The notes below the pieces were generated by a model. That model was given only the letters and a program-made list of their open reading frames with translations, ran no database searches and was not told the origin of the DNA. A stretch of 64,000 nt of DNA from Mycolicibacterium sp. P9-22 (GTDB taxonomy: Bacteria; Actinomycetota; Actinomycetes; Mycobacteriales; Mycobacteriaceae): positions 1,054,001 through 1,118,000 of the forward strand of contig NZ_NPKP01000001.1 in the NCBI RefSeq assembly GCF_008329585.1, in the 5' to 3' direction. A program made the position numbers and the translations under genes. Shown here piece by piece: positions 1 through 10,000 of this stretch. Numbering within the stretch: the stretch's first letter is position 1; each line of letters starts with the position of its first letter.

Positions 1-1
1 C

Positions 2-3000
2 GGTTGGCGCGCCCTGCCGATCGATCCCGACGGCGCCGAGGTCGGCGCCACCGCGGTGAGCTGTATGCCGCACATGGCACAGCTCTTCGTCGCTGCCCCC
101 GACGGCTGCGGCGGCATCGACCTGGATCGCCGCGTGTACCCGCTGCGCAAGCGGGCCGAACAGGAAGCGGTCTACTTCCCGTCACTGTCCAGCCGGACCA
201 TCGCCTACAAGGGCATGCTGACCACCATGCAGCTGCCCCGGTTCTTCCCGGATCTGCGTGACGACCGCTGCCTGAGCGCCATCGCCATCGTGCACAGTCG
301 CTTCTCCACCAACACCTTCCCGTCCTGGCCACTGGCCCACCCGTTCCGGTTCGTCGCCCACAACGGTGAGATCAACACCGTCCGGGGTAACCGCAACCGG
401 ATGCATGCCCGCGAGGCCAAGTTGAGCAGCACCGTCATTCCCGGTGATCTGAGCCGGCTCTCGCCGATCTGCTCGCGCGACGGTTCGGACTCCGCGTCCT
501 TCGATCAGGTGCTGGAACTGCTGCACCTCGGCGGGCGCAGCCTTCCGCACGCGGTGTTGATGATGATCCCCGAGGCCTGGGAGAACAACGCCACCATGGA
601 CCCGGCGCGCCGCGCGTTCTGGCAGTTCCACGCCTCGCTGATGGAGCCGTGGGACGGCCCGGCCTGCGTCACCTTCACCGACGGCACCGTGGTGGGTGCG
701 GTGCTGGACCGCAACGGATTACGGCCCGGACGCTGGTGGCGCACCATCGACAACCGCATCATCCTGGCCAGCGAGAGCGGCGTGCTCGACGTGCCCAGCG
801 CCGAGGTGGTGGCCAAGGGCCGCCTCGAGCCCGGCAAGATGTTCCTGATCGACACGGCCGCGGGCCGCATCGTCTCCGACGACGAGATCAAGGACGAGCT
901 GGCCGGCGCGCACGCCTACGCGGAATGGCTGCACGCCGGGCTGCTCGACCTCAAGACCCTGCCGGACCGCGTTCGGGTGCAACCCAATCACGAATCCGTG
1001 GTGCGCAGGCAGGTGTCGTTCGGCTACACCGAGGAAGAACTGCGGGTGCTGCTGACACCGATGGCCGCCTCCGGGTCCGAACCGCTGGGCTCGATGGGTA
1101 CCGACACCCCGATCGCCGTGATGTCGCAACGATCCCGGCTGCTCTACGACTATTTCGTCGAATTGTTCGCCCAGGTCACCAACCCGCCACTGGATGCCAT
1201 CCGCGAAGCCGTGGTCACCTCCATGAGCCGGGTGATGGGTCCCGAGGAGAATCTGCTGGAGCCGACGGCCGCATCGTGCCGCCAGATCCGGCTGGGCTGG
1301 CCCGTGCTGGACAACGACGACCTCAACAAGATCGTGCACATCAACGATGACGGCGAGCACCCCGGTCTGCGCACCGCGGTGCTACGCGCCCTCTACGACG
1401 TCGAGCGCGGCGGCGAAGGGCTGGCCGAGGCGCTGGAAGAGCTGCGCATCAGAGCCTGCGACGCGATTGCGAAAGGCGCTCGCACCCTGGTGATCTCGGA
1501 TCGCGACTCGGACCACACCAGGGCGCCCATCCCGTCGCTGCTCGCAGTCTCGGCGGTACACCACCACCTGGTGCACACCAAGGAACGCACCGGTGTCGCG
1601 CTGGTCGTGGAAAGCGGTGATGCCCGCGAGGTGCACCACATCGCGATGCTGATCGGCTTCGGCGCCGCCGCGGTCAACCCGTACCTGGCCTTCGAATCGA
1701 TCGAGGACCTGATCCGCGAGGGTGAACTCACCGGTATCGAACCGGCCACCGCGGTGCGCAACTACCTCACCGCGCTCGGCAAGGGCGTGACGAAGGTGAT
1801 GAGCAAGATGGGCATCTCCACGGTGTCCTCCTATACCGGCGCACAGGCGTTCGAGGCGATCGGGCTGGACCGCGCCGTCATCGACGAGTACTTCACCGGC
1901 ACACCGATGCAACTCGGTGGTGTCGGACTCGACGTGCTGGCCGAAGAGGTCAGGTTCCGCCACCGCCGGGCCTATCCGGAGAACCCCACCGAGCGGGCGT
2001 ACCGGCGGCTGTCGGTGGGCGGCGAGTACCAGTTCCGCCGGGATGGCGAATTGCACCTGTTCACCCCGGAAGTGGTCTTCCTGCTACAGCATGCGACACG
2101 CACCGGCCGCCGGGACATCTTCGCCCAGTACTCCGAGGAGGTGAACCGGCTCTCCCGTGAAGGCGGCGCGCTGCGCGGCCTGTTCGGCTTCAAGACCGGT
2201 GTGCGCCCACCGGTGCCGCTGGACGAGGTGGAGTCCGCGGAAGCGATCGTGACGCGGTTCAACACCGGCGCCATGAGCTACGGGTCCATCTCCGCGGAGG
2301 CGCACGAGACCATGGCCATCGCGATGAACAACCTGGGCGGGCGCTCCAACTCCGGTGAGGGCGGCGAGGACGCCGACCGGCTGTACGACCTCAAGCGGCG
2401 CAGCGCCGTCAAACAGGTGGCATCCGGGCGGTTCGGCGTGACCAGCGATTATCTGGTCAATGCCACCGACATCCAGATCAAGATGGCCCAGGGTGCCAAA
2501 CCCGGTGAGGGCGGCCAGCTTCCGGGCTACAAGGTGTATCCCAATATCGCCAAGACCCGGCATTCCACGCCCGGTGTGGGTCTGATCTCGCCGCCGCCAC
2601 ACCACGACATCTACTCGATCGAGGATCTGGCGCAGCTGATCCACGATCTGAAGAACGCCAATGACCAGGCGCGTATCCACGTCAAGCTGGTCAGCTCGGT
2701 CGGTGTCGGCACGGTGGCCGCGGGCGTCTCCAAGGCGCACGCCGACGTCGTGCTGATCTCCGGTCATGACGGTGGCACCGGCGCGGCGCCGCTGACCTCG
2801 CTCAAACATGCCGGCGCGCCCTGGGAGATCGGGTTGGCCGACACCCAGCAGACCCTGGTGCTCAACGGATTACGGGACCGCATCACCGTGCAGTGCGACG
2901 GTGGCATGCGCACGGCCCGCGATGTCATGGTCGCCGCACTGCTGGGCGCCGAGGAGTATGGGTTCGCCACCGCACCACTGGTGGTCGCGGGCTGCATCAT

Positions 3001-4162
3001 GATGCGGGTCTGCCATCTCGACACCTGCCCGGTCGGGGTGGCCACTCAGAACCCGGAACTGCGGGCGCGGTTCAACGGCAAGCCCGAGTTCGTGGAGAAC
3101 TTCTTCGGATTCATCGCCGAGGACATCCGGCAGATGCTCGCCGAACTCGGCTTCCGCAGCCTCGACGAGGCGATCGGCCGGGTCGAGATGCTGGACACCG
3201 CCGACGGCGTCGCGCACTGGAAGAACCACGGGCTGGATCTGAGTCCCATCTTCGCGGTCCCGACGGACGCGCACGGCGCCAAGCTCACCCAGCGCCGCAA
3301 GTTGCGCGAGCAGGATCACGGGCTGGCTCAGGCGCTGGACCAGACCCTGGTCGCGCTCGCCGACGGCGCACTGGAGGACGCGCACCCGGTCCGGCTGGAA
3401 CTGCCGGTGCGCAACGTCAACCGCACGGTGGGCACCCTGCTGGGCTCCGAGGTCACCCGCCGCTACGGCGCCGCGGGCCTTCCCGATGACACCATCCACG
3501 TCTCGCTGACGGGTTCGGCCGGACAGTCGCTAGGCGCCTTCCTGCCGCCGGGTGTCACCATCGACCTGATCGGCGACGCGAACGACTATGTGGGCAAGGG
3601 TCTTTCGGGCGGAAGAGTGATCGTACGGCCACCCGATGATGTGCTGTTCCTGCCAGAGGACAACGTCATCGCGGGCAATACGCTGCTGTTCGGGGCCACC
3701 TCGGGTGAGGTCTTCCTGCGCGGGCGGGTCGGGGAGCGCTTCTGCGCCCGCAACTCCGGCGCGCTGGCCGTCGTCGAGGGCTGCGGCGACCATGCCTGCG
3801 AGTACATGACCGCCGGTCGGGTGGTCGTGCTCGGCGACACCGGGCGCAACATGGCTGCCGGGATGTCGGGCGGTATCGCCTTCGTGCTGGGCCTCGATCC
3901 GGCCAAGGTGAACACCGAGATGGTGGACCTGCAGCGCCTCGATCCCGAGGACCTGACCTGGCTGCACGACGTGGTGGCACGGCACGCGCAGGCCACCGGC
4001 AGCACCGTTGCCGGCTCCCTACTGGCGGACTGGCCGCGCCGCAGCGCGCAGTTCACCAAGATCATGCCGACCGATTACGAGCGGGTGCTGCGCGCCACCC
4101 GGATGGCGAAAGCCGAAGGGCGAGACGTGGACACCGCGATCATGGAGGCCAGCCGTGGCTGA
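2..4162 (+). CDS. gltB: Glutamate synthase large subunit (5' end missing)
   Basis: NADPH-dependent glutamate synthase (GOGAT) large chain: it hydrolyses glutamine and passes the ammonia to 2-oxoglutarate, giving two glutamates together with GltD. 1386 residues are visible, the reading frame is open to the window edge, and the N-terminal catalytic Cys lies outside; the family is usually about 1500 residues. Seen in order: remainder of the class II glutaminase domain ([10 protein letters not shown] near residue 115), central domain, FMN-binding synthase domain ([26 protein letters not shown]), the [3Fe-4S] cysteines in the pattern C-x5-C-x4-C (bases about 2992-3030), and the C-terminal GXGXG beta-helix domain. 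The stop overlaps the gltD start by 8 bp, so the two subunits are translationally coupled. Call is firm. Confidence 0.97.
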   Translation, partial: GWRALPIDPDGAEVGATAVSCMPHMAQLFVAAPDGCGGIDLDRRVYPLRKRAEQEAVYFPSLSSRTIAYKGMLTTMQLPRFFPDLRDDRCLSAIAIVHSRFSTNTFPSWPLAHPFRFVAHNGEINTVRGNRNRMHAREAKLSSTVIPGDLSRLSPICSRDGSDSASFDQVLELLHLGGRSLPHAVLMMIPEAWENNATMDPARRAFWQFHASLMEPWDGPACVTFTDGTVVGAVLDRNGLRPGRWWRTIDNRIILASESGVLDVPSAEVVAKGRLEPGKMFLIDTAAGRIVSDDEIKDELAGAHAYAEWLHAGLLDLKTLPDRVRVQPNHESVVRRQVSFGYTEEELRVLLTPMAASGSEPLGSMGTDTPIAVMSQRSRLLYDYFVELFAQVTNPPLDAIREAVVTSMSRVMGPEENLLEPTAASCRQIRLGWPVLDNDDLNKIVHINDDGEHPGLRTAVLRALYDVERGGEGLAEALEELRIRACDAIAKGARTLVISDRDSDHTRAPIPSLLAVSAVHHHLVHTKERTGVALVVESGDAREVHHIAMLIGFGAAAVNPYLAFESIEDLIREGELTGIEPATAVRNYLTALGKGVTKVMSKMGISTVSSYTGAQAFEAIGLDRAVIDEYFTGTPMQLGGVGLDVLAEEVRFRHRRAYPENPTERAYRRLSVGGEYQFRRDGELHLFTPEVVFLLQHATRTGRRDIFAQYSEEVNRLSREGGALRGLFGFKTGVRPPVPLDEVESAEAIVTRFNTGAMSYGSISAEAHETMAIAMNNLGGRSNSGEGGEDADRLYDLKRRSAVKQVASGRFGVTSDYLVNATDIQIKMAQGAKPGEGGQLPGYKVYPNIAKTRHSTPGVGLISPPPHHDIYSIEDLAQLIHDLKNANDQARIHVKLVSSVGVGTVAAGVSKAHADVVLISGHDGGTGAAPLTSLKHAGAPWEIGLADTQQTLVLNGLRDRITVQCDGGMRTARDVMVAALLGAEEYGFATAPLVVAGCIMMRVCHLDTCPVGVATQNPELRARFNGKPEFVENFFGFIAEDIRQMLAELGFRSLDEAIGRVEMLDTADGVAHWKNHGLDLSPIFAVPTDAHGAKLTQRRKLREQDHGLAQALDQTLVALADGALEDAHPVRLELPVRNVNRTVGTLLGSEVTRRYGAAGLPDDTIHVSLTGSAGQSLGAFLPPGVTIDLIGDANDYVGKGLSGGRVIVRPPDDVLFLPEDNVIAGNTLLFGATSGEVFLRGRVGERFCARNSGALAVVEGCGDHACEYMTAGRVVVLGDTGRNMAAGMSGGIAFVLGLDPAKVNTEMVDLQRLDPEDLTWLHDVVARHAQATGSTVAGSLLADWPRRSAQFTKIMPTDYERVLRATRMAKAEGRDVDTAIMEASRG

Positions 4163-5657
4163 TCCGAACGGATTCCTGAGGGTCCGCAAAGTGGAAGCGG
4201 CCAAGAGGCCGGTCGACGAGCGGGTGGGCGACTGGCGCGAGGTGTACGAGAGCCAGGATCCGAACGAACGCGCCGGCGAGGTCTCCCAGCAGGCCCGGCG
4301 TTGTATGGATTGCGGAATCCCGTTCTGCCACTCGGGCACCGCGGGCTGCCCGCTGGGCAACCTGATCCCGGAGTGGAACGACCTGGTGCGCCGCGGACGC
4401 TGGGATGCCGCCAGCGACCGACTGCACGCGACCAACAACTTCCCGGAGTTCACCGGCAGGCTGTGCCCGGCGCCGTGTGAGGCGGCCTGCGTGCTGTCCA
4501 TCGCCGAGGAGACCACCGGCGGCAGCGTGACCATCAAACGGATCGAGCAGTCCATCGTCGACCACGCCTGGATGACGGGCTCGGTGGAGCCGCAGCCGCC
4601 GGCCATCGCATCGGGTCGCAGTGTGGCCGTGGTGGGTTCGGGCCCGGCCGGGCTGGCCGCCGCCCAGCAGCTCACCCGGGCTGGGCATCACGTCACCGTC
4701 TACGAACGCGACAACCGCATCGGCGGGCTGATGCGCTATGGCATCCCGGAGTACAAGCTGGAGAAGGCGACGCTGAACCAGCGGCTGTCCCAGATGCGGG
4801 CCGAGGGAACCAGGTTCGTCACCGAATGCGAGGTCGGCGTCGACCTGTCCATCGAGGCGCTGCGGGCCCAGCACGATGCCATCGTGCTCGCCGTCGGCGC
4901 GCTGCGCGGCAGGGACAACCGGGTGGAGGGCCGCGAACTCAACGGCGTGCACCTGGCCATGGAACATCTGGTGCCCGCCAACAAGGAATGCGAGGGTGAC
5001 GGCCCCGCCGAGCTGACCGCCGCCGGCAAGCACGTCGTCATCATCGGCGGCGGCGACACCGGCGCGGACTGCCTGGGCACCGCGCACCGGCAGGGCGCCA
5101 TCTCGGTGACCCAGCTGGACTACAACCCGGAACCACCGGAGGCCCGCGACGACGAGCGCTCCCCGTGGCCCACCTGGCCGCTGCTGCTGCGCACCTCGCC
5201 GGCGCACGCCGAGGGCGGGGCCCGGCGCTTCGAGGTGGCCGTGCAGCGGTTCGTCGGCGACGCGCAGGGCAATGTGCGGGCCATGCAGATTGCCGAGGTG
5301 AAGGTCGAACGCGATGCCGACGGCCGGCGCGTCATCACCCCGGTCGGGGAGCCCATCGAGCTGCCGTGTGATCTGGCGCTGCTGGCGATCGGATTCGAGG
5401 GTGTCGAGGAGATGGCGTTGCTCGACGGCCTCGGGCTGCGCCTCAACGGCCGCGGCACCCTGTCCTGCGGCTCGGACTGGCAGACCGAGGAGCCCGGTGT
5501 CTTCGTGTGCGGCGATGCCCACCGCGGCGCATCGCTGATCGTCTGGGCCATCGCCGAGGGTCGCAGCGCGGCCCACGCGGTGGACGCGTACCTCATGGGT
5601 GACTCGGACCTGCCGGCCCCGGTCCGGCCCGGTGCCCTACCTCTGGCCGTCATCTGA
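4155..5657 (+). CDS. gltD: Glutamate synthase small subunit
   Basis: FAD/NADPH oxidoreductase subunit of GOGAT that feeds electrons to GltB through iron-sulfur clusters; 500 residues, normal for the family. The GTG at 4155 is chosen because it gives the usual start ([12 protein letters not shown]) and an 8-bp overlap with gltB. Cysteine-rich N-terminus with the two 4Fe-4S motif groups ([10 protein letters not shown]...CPLGN and CPAPCEAAC), then an FAD-binding dinucleotide fold ([17 protein letters not shown], about residue 157) and an NADPH fold ([17 protein letters not shown], about residue 296). Near the C-terminus a [17 protein letters not shown] segment matches the family FAD-contact region. 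No gap separates it from gltB, so one operon. Confidence 0.97.
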   Translation: MADPNGFLRVRKVEAAKRPVDERVGDWREVYESQDPNERAGEVSQQARRCMDCGIPFCHSGTAGCPLGNLIPEWNDLVRRGRWDAASDRLHATNNFPEFTGRLCPAPCEAACVLSIAEETTGGSVTIKRIEQSIVDHAWMTGSVEPQPPAIASGRSVAVVGSGPAGLAAAQQLTRAGHHVTVYERDNRIGGLMRYGIPEYKLEKATLNQRLSQMRAEGTRFVTECEVGVDLSIEALRAQHDAIVLAVGALRGRDNRVEGRELNGVHLAMEHLVPANKECEGDGPAELTAAGKHVVIIGGGDTGADCLGTAHRQGAISVTQLDYNPEPPEARDDERSPWPTWPLLLRTSPAHAEGGARRFEVAVQRFVGDAQGNVRAMQIAEVKVERDADGRRVITPVGEPIELPCDLALLAIGFEGVEEMALLDGLGLRLNGRGTLSCGSDWQTEEPGVFVCGDAHRGASLIVWAIAEGRSAAHAVDAYLMGDSDLPAPVRPGALPLAVI

Positions 5658-5670
5658 ATCGATTAACCGC

Positions 5671-5676
5671 TAAGCT
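5671..5676 (+). promoter_or_regulatory. Probable -10 of a leaderless pyk transcript
   Basis: The hexamer TAAGCT (pattern TAnnnT) ends 8 nt before the GTG of pyk. No Shine-Dalgarno sequence lies in the 28 bp between gltD and pyk. This spacing would put the transcription start at or next to the initiation codon. No convincing -35 is seen. Confidence 0.4.
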
Positions 5677-5684
5677 TCGGAGTC

Positions 5685-7103
5685 GTGAATAGACGCGGAA
5701 AGATCGTCTGTACCCTCGGCCCGGCAACGTCGACCGACGAATCGGTACGTGCCCTGGTCGAGGCCGGCATGGACGTGGCCCGACTGAACTTCAGCCATGG
5801 TGACTACCCCGACCATGAGGAGTCCTACCGGCGCGTCCGGGCGGCCTCCGATGCCACTGGTCGCGCTGTCGGTATCCTCGCTGACCTGCAGGGACCCAAG
5901 ATCCGGCTGGGGCGTTTCGCCGACGGGCCGACGGTGTGGAAGAACGGCGAAACCGTCCGGATCACCGTCGAGGATGTCGCAGGCAGCCACGACCGGGTGA
6001 GCACCACCTACAAGCGGCTGGCCCAGGACGCCACACCCGGCGACCGGGTGCTGGTGGACGACGGCAACGTCGGTCTGATCGTCGAGCACATCGATGGCGA
6101 CGACGTTGTGTGCACCGTCACCGAGGGCGGCAAGGTCAGCAACAACAAGGGCATGTCGCTGCCCGGGATGAACGTGTCCGCGCCCGCGCTCTCGGAAAAG
6201 GACATCGAGGATCTCGAGTTCGCGCTGCGGCTCGGCGTCGACCTGGTGGCGCTGTCGTTCGTGCGCTCACCCGCCGATGTCGAGCTGGTCCACGAGGTGA
6301 TGGACCGGGTGGGACGCCGGGTCCCCGTCATCGCCAAGATGGAGAAGCCCGAGGCGATCGAGAACCTCGAGGCGATCGTGCTGGCCTTCGACGCCATCAT
6401 GGTGGCCCGCGGTGACCTGGGCGTCGAGCTGCCGCTCGAAGAGGTGCCGCTGGTGCAGAAGCGTGCCATCCAGATGGCGCGCGAGAATGCCAAGCCGGTG
6501 ATCGTGGCCACCCAGATGCTGGAATCGATGATCGAGAACTCGCGCCCGACCCGCGCCGAGGCCTCCGATGTGGCCAACGCGGTGCTCGACGGCGCCGACG
6601 CGGTGATGCTGTCCGGTGAGACATCGGTCGGCAAGTACGCGCTGGAAGCGGTGCGGACCATGGCCCGCATCGTGTCCGCGGTCGAGTCGAACTCCACGGA
6701 GGCGCCGCCGCTGACCCACACCCCGCGCACCAAGCGCGGTGTCATTTCCTACGCGGCCCGCGATATCGGTGAACGGCTCGAGGCCAAGGCATTGGTCGCC
6801 TTCACCCAGTCCGGTGACACCGTGCGCCGGCTGGCCCGGCTGCACACCCCGCTGCCGCTGCTGGCCTTCACCGCGCTGCCCGAGGTGCGCAGTCAGCTGG
6901 CACTGACCTGGGGCACCGAGACGTTCATCGTGCCGAAGATGGAGAGCACCGACGGCATGATCCGGCAGGTGGATCAGTCCCTGCTGGAACTGGGCCGCTA
7001 CAAGCGCGGTGACCTGGTGGTCATCGTCGCGGGCGCGCCGCCTGGCACAGTAGGCTCGACCAACCTGATCCACGTGCACCGGATCGGTGAGGACGACCAC
7101 TAG
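5685..7103 (+). CDS. pyk: Pyruvate kinase
   Basis: Last step of glycolysis: phosphoenolpyruvate + ADP to pyruvate + ATP; cytoplasmic, needs Mg2+ and usually K+. 472 residues, the full family length. The N-terminus RRGKIVCTLGPATSTDESV and NFSHGDYPDHEE are standard, the B domain follows (about residues 70-165), and the catalytic lysine/metal region is visible in PVIAKMEKPEAIENLEAI and MVARGDLGVELPLEEVP. The ATQMLESMIENSRPTRAE motif and the C-terminal allosteric domain are intact. GTG start at 5685, 27 bp after gltD; it sits 8 nt behind a TAnnnT hexamer, so leaderless translation is likely. Homologous in position to mycobacterial pykA. Confidence 0.97.
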   Translation: MNRRGKIVCTLGPATSTDESVRALVEAGMDVARLNFSHGDYPDHEESYRRVRAASDATGRAVGILADLQGPKIRLGRFADGPTVWKNGETVRITVEDVAGSHDRVSTTYKRLAQDATPGDRVLVDDGNVGLIVEHIDGDDVVCTVTEGGKVSNNKGMSLPGMNVSAPALSEKDIEDLEFALRLGVDLVALSFVRSPADVELVHEVMDRVGRRVPVIAKMEKPEAIENLEAIVLAFDAIMVARGDLGVELPLEEVPLVQKRAIQMARENAKPVIVATQMLESMIENSRPTRAEASDVANAVLDGADAVMLSGETSVGKYALEAVRTMARIVSAVESNSTEAPPLTHTPRTKRGVISYAARDIGERLEAKALVAFTQSGDTVRRLARLHTPLPLLAFTALPEVRSQLALTWGTETFIVPKMESTDGMIRQVDQSLLELGRYKRGDLVVIVAGAPPGTVGSTNLIHVHRIGEDDH

Positions 7104-7120
7104 AGAACCGGAGCGAGAAC

Positions 7121-7984
7121 TTGTCAGCGGAGCACCTGCAGGAACTGCTGACGGTTCTCGATCTCACCCGGGTCGGCGAGGATGCGTTCACCGGAACGCA
7201 TCCGAGCCGGAACCCGGTCCGCACGTTCGGTGGGCAGATGATGGCGCAGGCCTTCGTCGCCGCGAGCCGCACGGTGCCCGAGAACCTGCCGCCGAGCACG
7301 CTGTCCATGCACTTCATCGCCGGTGGCGATCCCGCGAAGGACCTGGAATTCCAGGTCGTCCGGCTGCGCGACGAACGCCGGTTCGCCAACCGCAGGGTGG
7401 ATGTCACCCAGGACGGCGCGCTGCTGGGCACCGCACTGGTCTCGCATCTGGCCGGCGGCCGCGGGCTCGAGCACAACATCGCCGCCCCGCAGGTTGCCGC
7501 CCCCGAGTCGCTGCCCACCATCGATGAGCTGCTGGTGGGCTACGAGGAGACGGTGCCGCATTTCGTCAGCGCCCTGCGGCCCATCCAGTGGCGCTACACC
7601 AACGACCCGGCCTGGGTGATGCGGGACAAGGGCGGTCAACTCGATCACAACCGGGTGTGGCTGATCGCCGACGGTCCGATGCCCGATGATCCGGTGCTGC
7701 ACGCGGGCGCCCTGGTCTACTCCTCGGACACCACGGTGCTCGATTCGATCATCACCACGCACGGCCTGTCCTGGGGCTTCGACCGGATCTTCGCGGTGAC
7801 CATGAACCACTCGGTGTGGTTTCACCGGCCGATCCGCTTCGACGAGTGGGTGCTGTATTCGACCTCGTCGCCGGTGGCCGCCGACTCCCGCGGGCTGGGC
7901 GGCGGACACTTCTTCAACGAACGCGGTGAAGCGCTGGCGACGGTGATGCAAGAAGGGATCGTCAAGTACTTCCCGGCCCGCTAA
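7121..7984 (+). CDS. tesB: Acyl-CoA thioesterase II
   Basis: Hydrolyses medium- and long-chain acyl-CoA to free fatty acid and CoA; cytoplasmic. 287 residues with a double hotdog fold: first hotdog (about 1-110) with the NPVRTFGGQMMAQAFVAASRT motif, second hotdog (about 165-285) with VYSSDTTVLDSI and MNHSVWFHRPIRFDEW containing the conserved residues of the active-site region. TTG start at 7121 lies 17 bp after the pyk stop and gives the expected N-terminus MSAEHLQELLTVLDL. The gene ends convergently, overlapping the next gene by 4 bp. In M. tuberculosis the same neighbour of pykA is tesB1. Confidence 0.93.
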   Translation: MSAEHLQELLTVLDLTRVGEDAFTGTHPSRNPVRTFGGQMMAQAFVAASRTVPENLPPSTLSMHFIAGGDPAKDLEFQVVRLRDERRFANRRVDVTQDGALLGTALVSHLAGGRGLEHNIAAPQVAAPESLPTIDELLVGYEETVPHFVSALRPIQWRYTNDPAWVMRDKGGQLDHNRVWLIADGPMPDDPVLHAGALVYSSDTTVLDSIITTHGLSWGFDRIFAVTMNHSVWFHRPIRFDEWVLYSTSSPVAADSRGLGGGHFFNERGEALATVMQEGIVKYFPAR

Positions 7985-8436
7985 CCGGGCGACAAGCCGT
8001 AGTCCCGCTCGATGCGCTCGCGGAAAGTGTTCTCGCACTGGGTCTGTGCAGCGCGGTCGGTACCCGCCTGCTCCATGCATCTGACGTAGTCGCCCATGCC
8101 GGCCTCGGTGAAGAACCCGACCCAGATCGGGACGAACGCCACGCCCACGATGACGGCAAGTGCGCCCAAACCGATTCCGGCGTTCGCGATGGGGCCGTTG
8201 TCGGCCGCACCGCGCGCGGCCCGGCCACGCCCGGCGAATCCCAGCACGACGGCGATCAGCCCGCCGACGACACCGCCGATGATGCTCCACGAAAAAAGCA
8301 GTGCCAGCACGGCCAGCACCAGCGCCCAGGTGCCCAGCTCGTTGCGGGGTCCGGCCGGCGGCGGATGGCCGGGGTGCGGCGGGTATTGCGCATGGTAGGG
8401 GCCGTGCGGCGGGGGGTACGGCCCGGGGGAGCTCAT
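7981..8436 (-). CDS. Small proline-rich N-terminus membrane protein (DUF4190-like)
   Basis: 151 residues. A Pro/Tyr/His-rich cytoplasmic N-terminus (residues 1-32) is followed by two hydrophobic hairpins (about 35-68 and 86-112) separated by a small basic loop, then a soluble C-terminal stretch with two cysteines (YVRCMEQAG, TQCENTF) that could form a disulfide outside the membrane. This layout is typical of mycobacterial DUF4190-type proteins of unknown function. ATG start at 8436. Convergent with tesB, overlapping by 4 bp. No function can be inferred beyond membrane location. Confidence 0.75.
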   Translation of the reverse strand: MSSPGPYPPPHGPYHAQYPPHPGHPPPAGPRNELGTWALVLAVLALLFSWSIIGGVVGGLIAVVLGFAGRGRAARGAADNGPIANAGIGLGALAVIVGVAFVPIWVGFFTEAGMGDYVRCMEQAGTDRAAQTQCENTFRERIERDYGLSPG

Positions 8437-8464
8437 GATGAATCAGATTACCGCGCTGGGGCTT

Positions 8465-10000
8465 TTACGGGTCGAGCCGGATGACCGGGCAATCCAGTCC
8501 GGCGGGCAGATGATGGGTGGCGACGACGACGGTCCGGTCCGCGGTGAGCAGGGCGCCGGGGGTGAGCAACTCGGCGAGGAGGCGGTCACTGTCGGCGGCG
8601 TCGAGGTGTTCGGTCGGTTCGTCGAGCAGCAGGATGGGGAAATCGGAGACGAGCGCTCTGGCCAGCAGCAGACGGCGGCGCTGCCCGGCCGAGACGGCGG
8701 CCGCGCCGCCGGGCAGCATGGTCGACAACCCGTCGGGCAGCCCGGCCAGCCAGTCGCCGAGGCCGGCATCGTGCAGCGCCGCGGTCAGCTGGTCCTGGGT
8801 GGCGTCGCCGCGGCCGACCAGCAGGTTGTCCCGCACCGTGGTGTCGAACAGGTGGGCATCTTCGGCGAAGAATGCTGCGGTGAGCGGGCTTTCGGGGTAG
8901 CCGGCGGCGATGGACATGAGCATGGTCGTCTTCCCACATCCGCTCGGGCCGACCACGGCGAGTCTGTCACCGCGGGACAGGCTCACCCGGTGGGTTTCGG
9001 GCCGGCGCCGGGTGGGCGCCGCCGGTGCGGTCAGGTCGGTGAGCCTGCGCGCGGCGATCCTGGAGCGCACCAGCTGGGCGGCGGCTGCGGGTAACGCAGC
9101 AGTTGCCTCGAACGCCGAGAGCGGCACCAGCATCAGGATGGCAAGTGACATCGGGCTGGTGTGTCCGGCGATCATGATCCCCACGATGACGGCGCCGAGC
9201 ACCGAAATGCCGACCGCCGCCGTCGACACGGCACCCGCGGCCGCGGCCGGCGCCGCCGCCCGGTCCTGGGCACGGCCCAGATCACGGTGTTCGCGCACAG
9301 CTTCGGCGATCACCGGATCGAGGCGACCCGCCACCCGAAGTTCGGCCGCATGTTCCAGCGCCAGCAGGGACGCGGTGTCGCGGGCGCTGTGATGTAGGGC
9401 CGCCAGCGCTTCGGTGGCCGCGGCGGCGCGCCCCGAAAGCCAGGGCGCGGCCACGCCGGCGACCAGCAGGCAGGCGGCGAGGATCGCTGCGGCCGGCGGT
9501 GAGATCAGCGCGATGATGACGACGGCCGCGCCGGACAGTATCGCTGCGACGCACATCGGCAGGATGGCCCGCACCAGCACATCGGCGAGGTCGTCGACCG
9601 AGGCGCCGACCCGGGCCACCAGATCGCCGCTGTGCAACCGCAGCGCGGTCTCGGGAGGCACGTCGACGAGCCTGCGGTACAGGCCTACCCGGGTGTTGCC
9701 CGCCGCCCGTAATGCGGTGTCGTGGATGGCAAGTCGTTCGCAGTAACTGAACACCCCGCGGGATATGCCGAGTGCCCGCACCGCCACGACGGCCACCGTC
9801 AGGTCCAGCACCGGCGGCATCTGCCAGGCCCGGGTGATCAGCCAGGCCGCGACGGTGGCCAGCGCCAGGGCGCTGCCGAGCGCGAGGGTGCCGAACAGCA
9901 CCGCGAGCAGCAGCCGGGGGATGCGGGGCTGCAACAAGCTCCATACGGCGGGCTGGAGCGAAGCGACCCGGGAAGAAGACACAGGCTCACTGATGGACAT
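8465..10000 (-). CDS. cydC: ABC exporter subunit CydC, cytochrome bd assembly
   Basis: Half-transporter that with CydD exports thiols (glutathione/cysteine in E. coli) and is needed for maturation of cytochrome bd. 511 residues from the ATG at 10000, which overlaps the cydD stop by 14 bp; the open frame continues upstream but loses family character there. N-terminal transmembrane domain with about six helices (residues 20-300), then an ATPase domain with Walker A GPSGCGKTTM, signature AVSAGQRRRLLLARAL (a variant of LSGGQ) and Walker B ILLLDEPTEHLD. The ATPase is somewhat shortened at the C-terminus. Last gene of cydABDC. Confidence 0.93.
   Translation of the reverse strand: MSISEPVSSSRVASLQPAVWSLLQPRIPRLLLAVLFGTLALGSALALATVAAWLITRAWQMPPVLDLTVAVVAVRALGISRGVFSYCERLAIHDTALRAAGNTRVGLYRRLVDVPPETALRLHSGDLVARVGASVDDLADVLVRAILPMCVAAILSGAAVVIIALISPPAAAILAACLLVAGVAAPWLSGRAAAATEALAALHHSARDTASLLALEHAAELRVAGRLDPVIAEAVREHRDLGRAQDRAAAPAAAAGAVSTAAVGISVLGAVIVGIMIAGHTSPMSLAILMLVPLSAFEATAALPAAAAQLVRSRIAARRLTDLTAPAAPTRRRPETHRVSLSRGDRLAVVGPSGCGKTTMLMSIAAGYPESPLTAAFFAEDAHLFDTTVRDNLLVGRGDATQDQLTAALHDAGLGDWLAGLPDGLSTMLPGGAAAVSAGQRRRLLLARALVSDFPILLLDEPTEHLDAADSDRLLAELLTPGALLTADRTVVVATHHLPAGLDCPVIRLDP

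Noticed and set aside
4140..5576. 478-codon open frame opposite gltD
   Set aside because: Shadow frame in high-GC DNA; no recognisable domain and it overlaps a certain gene fully.
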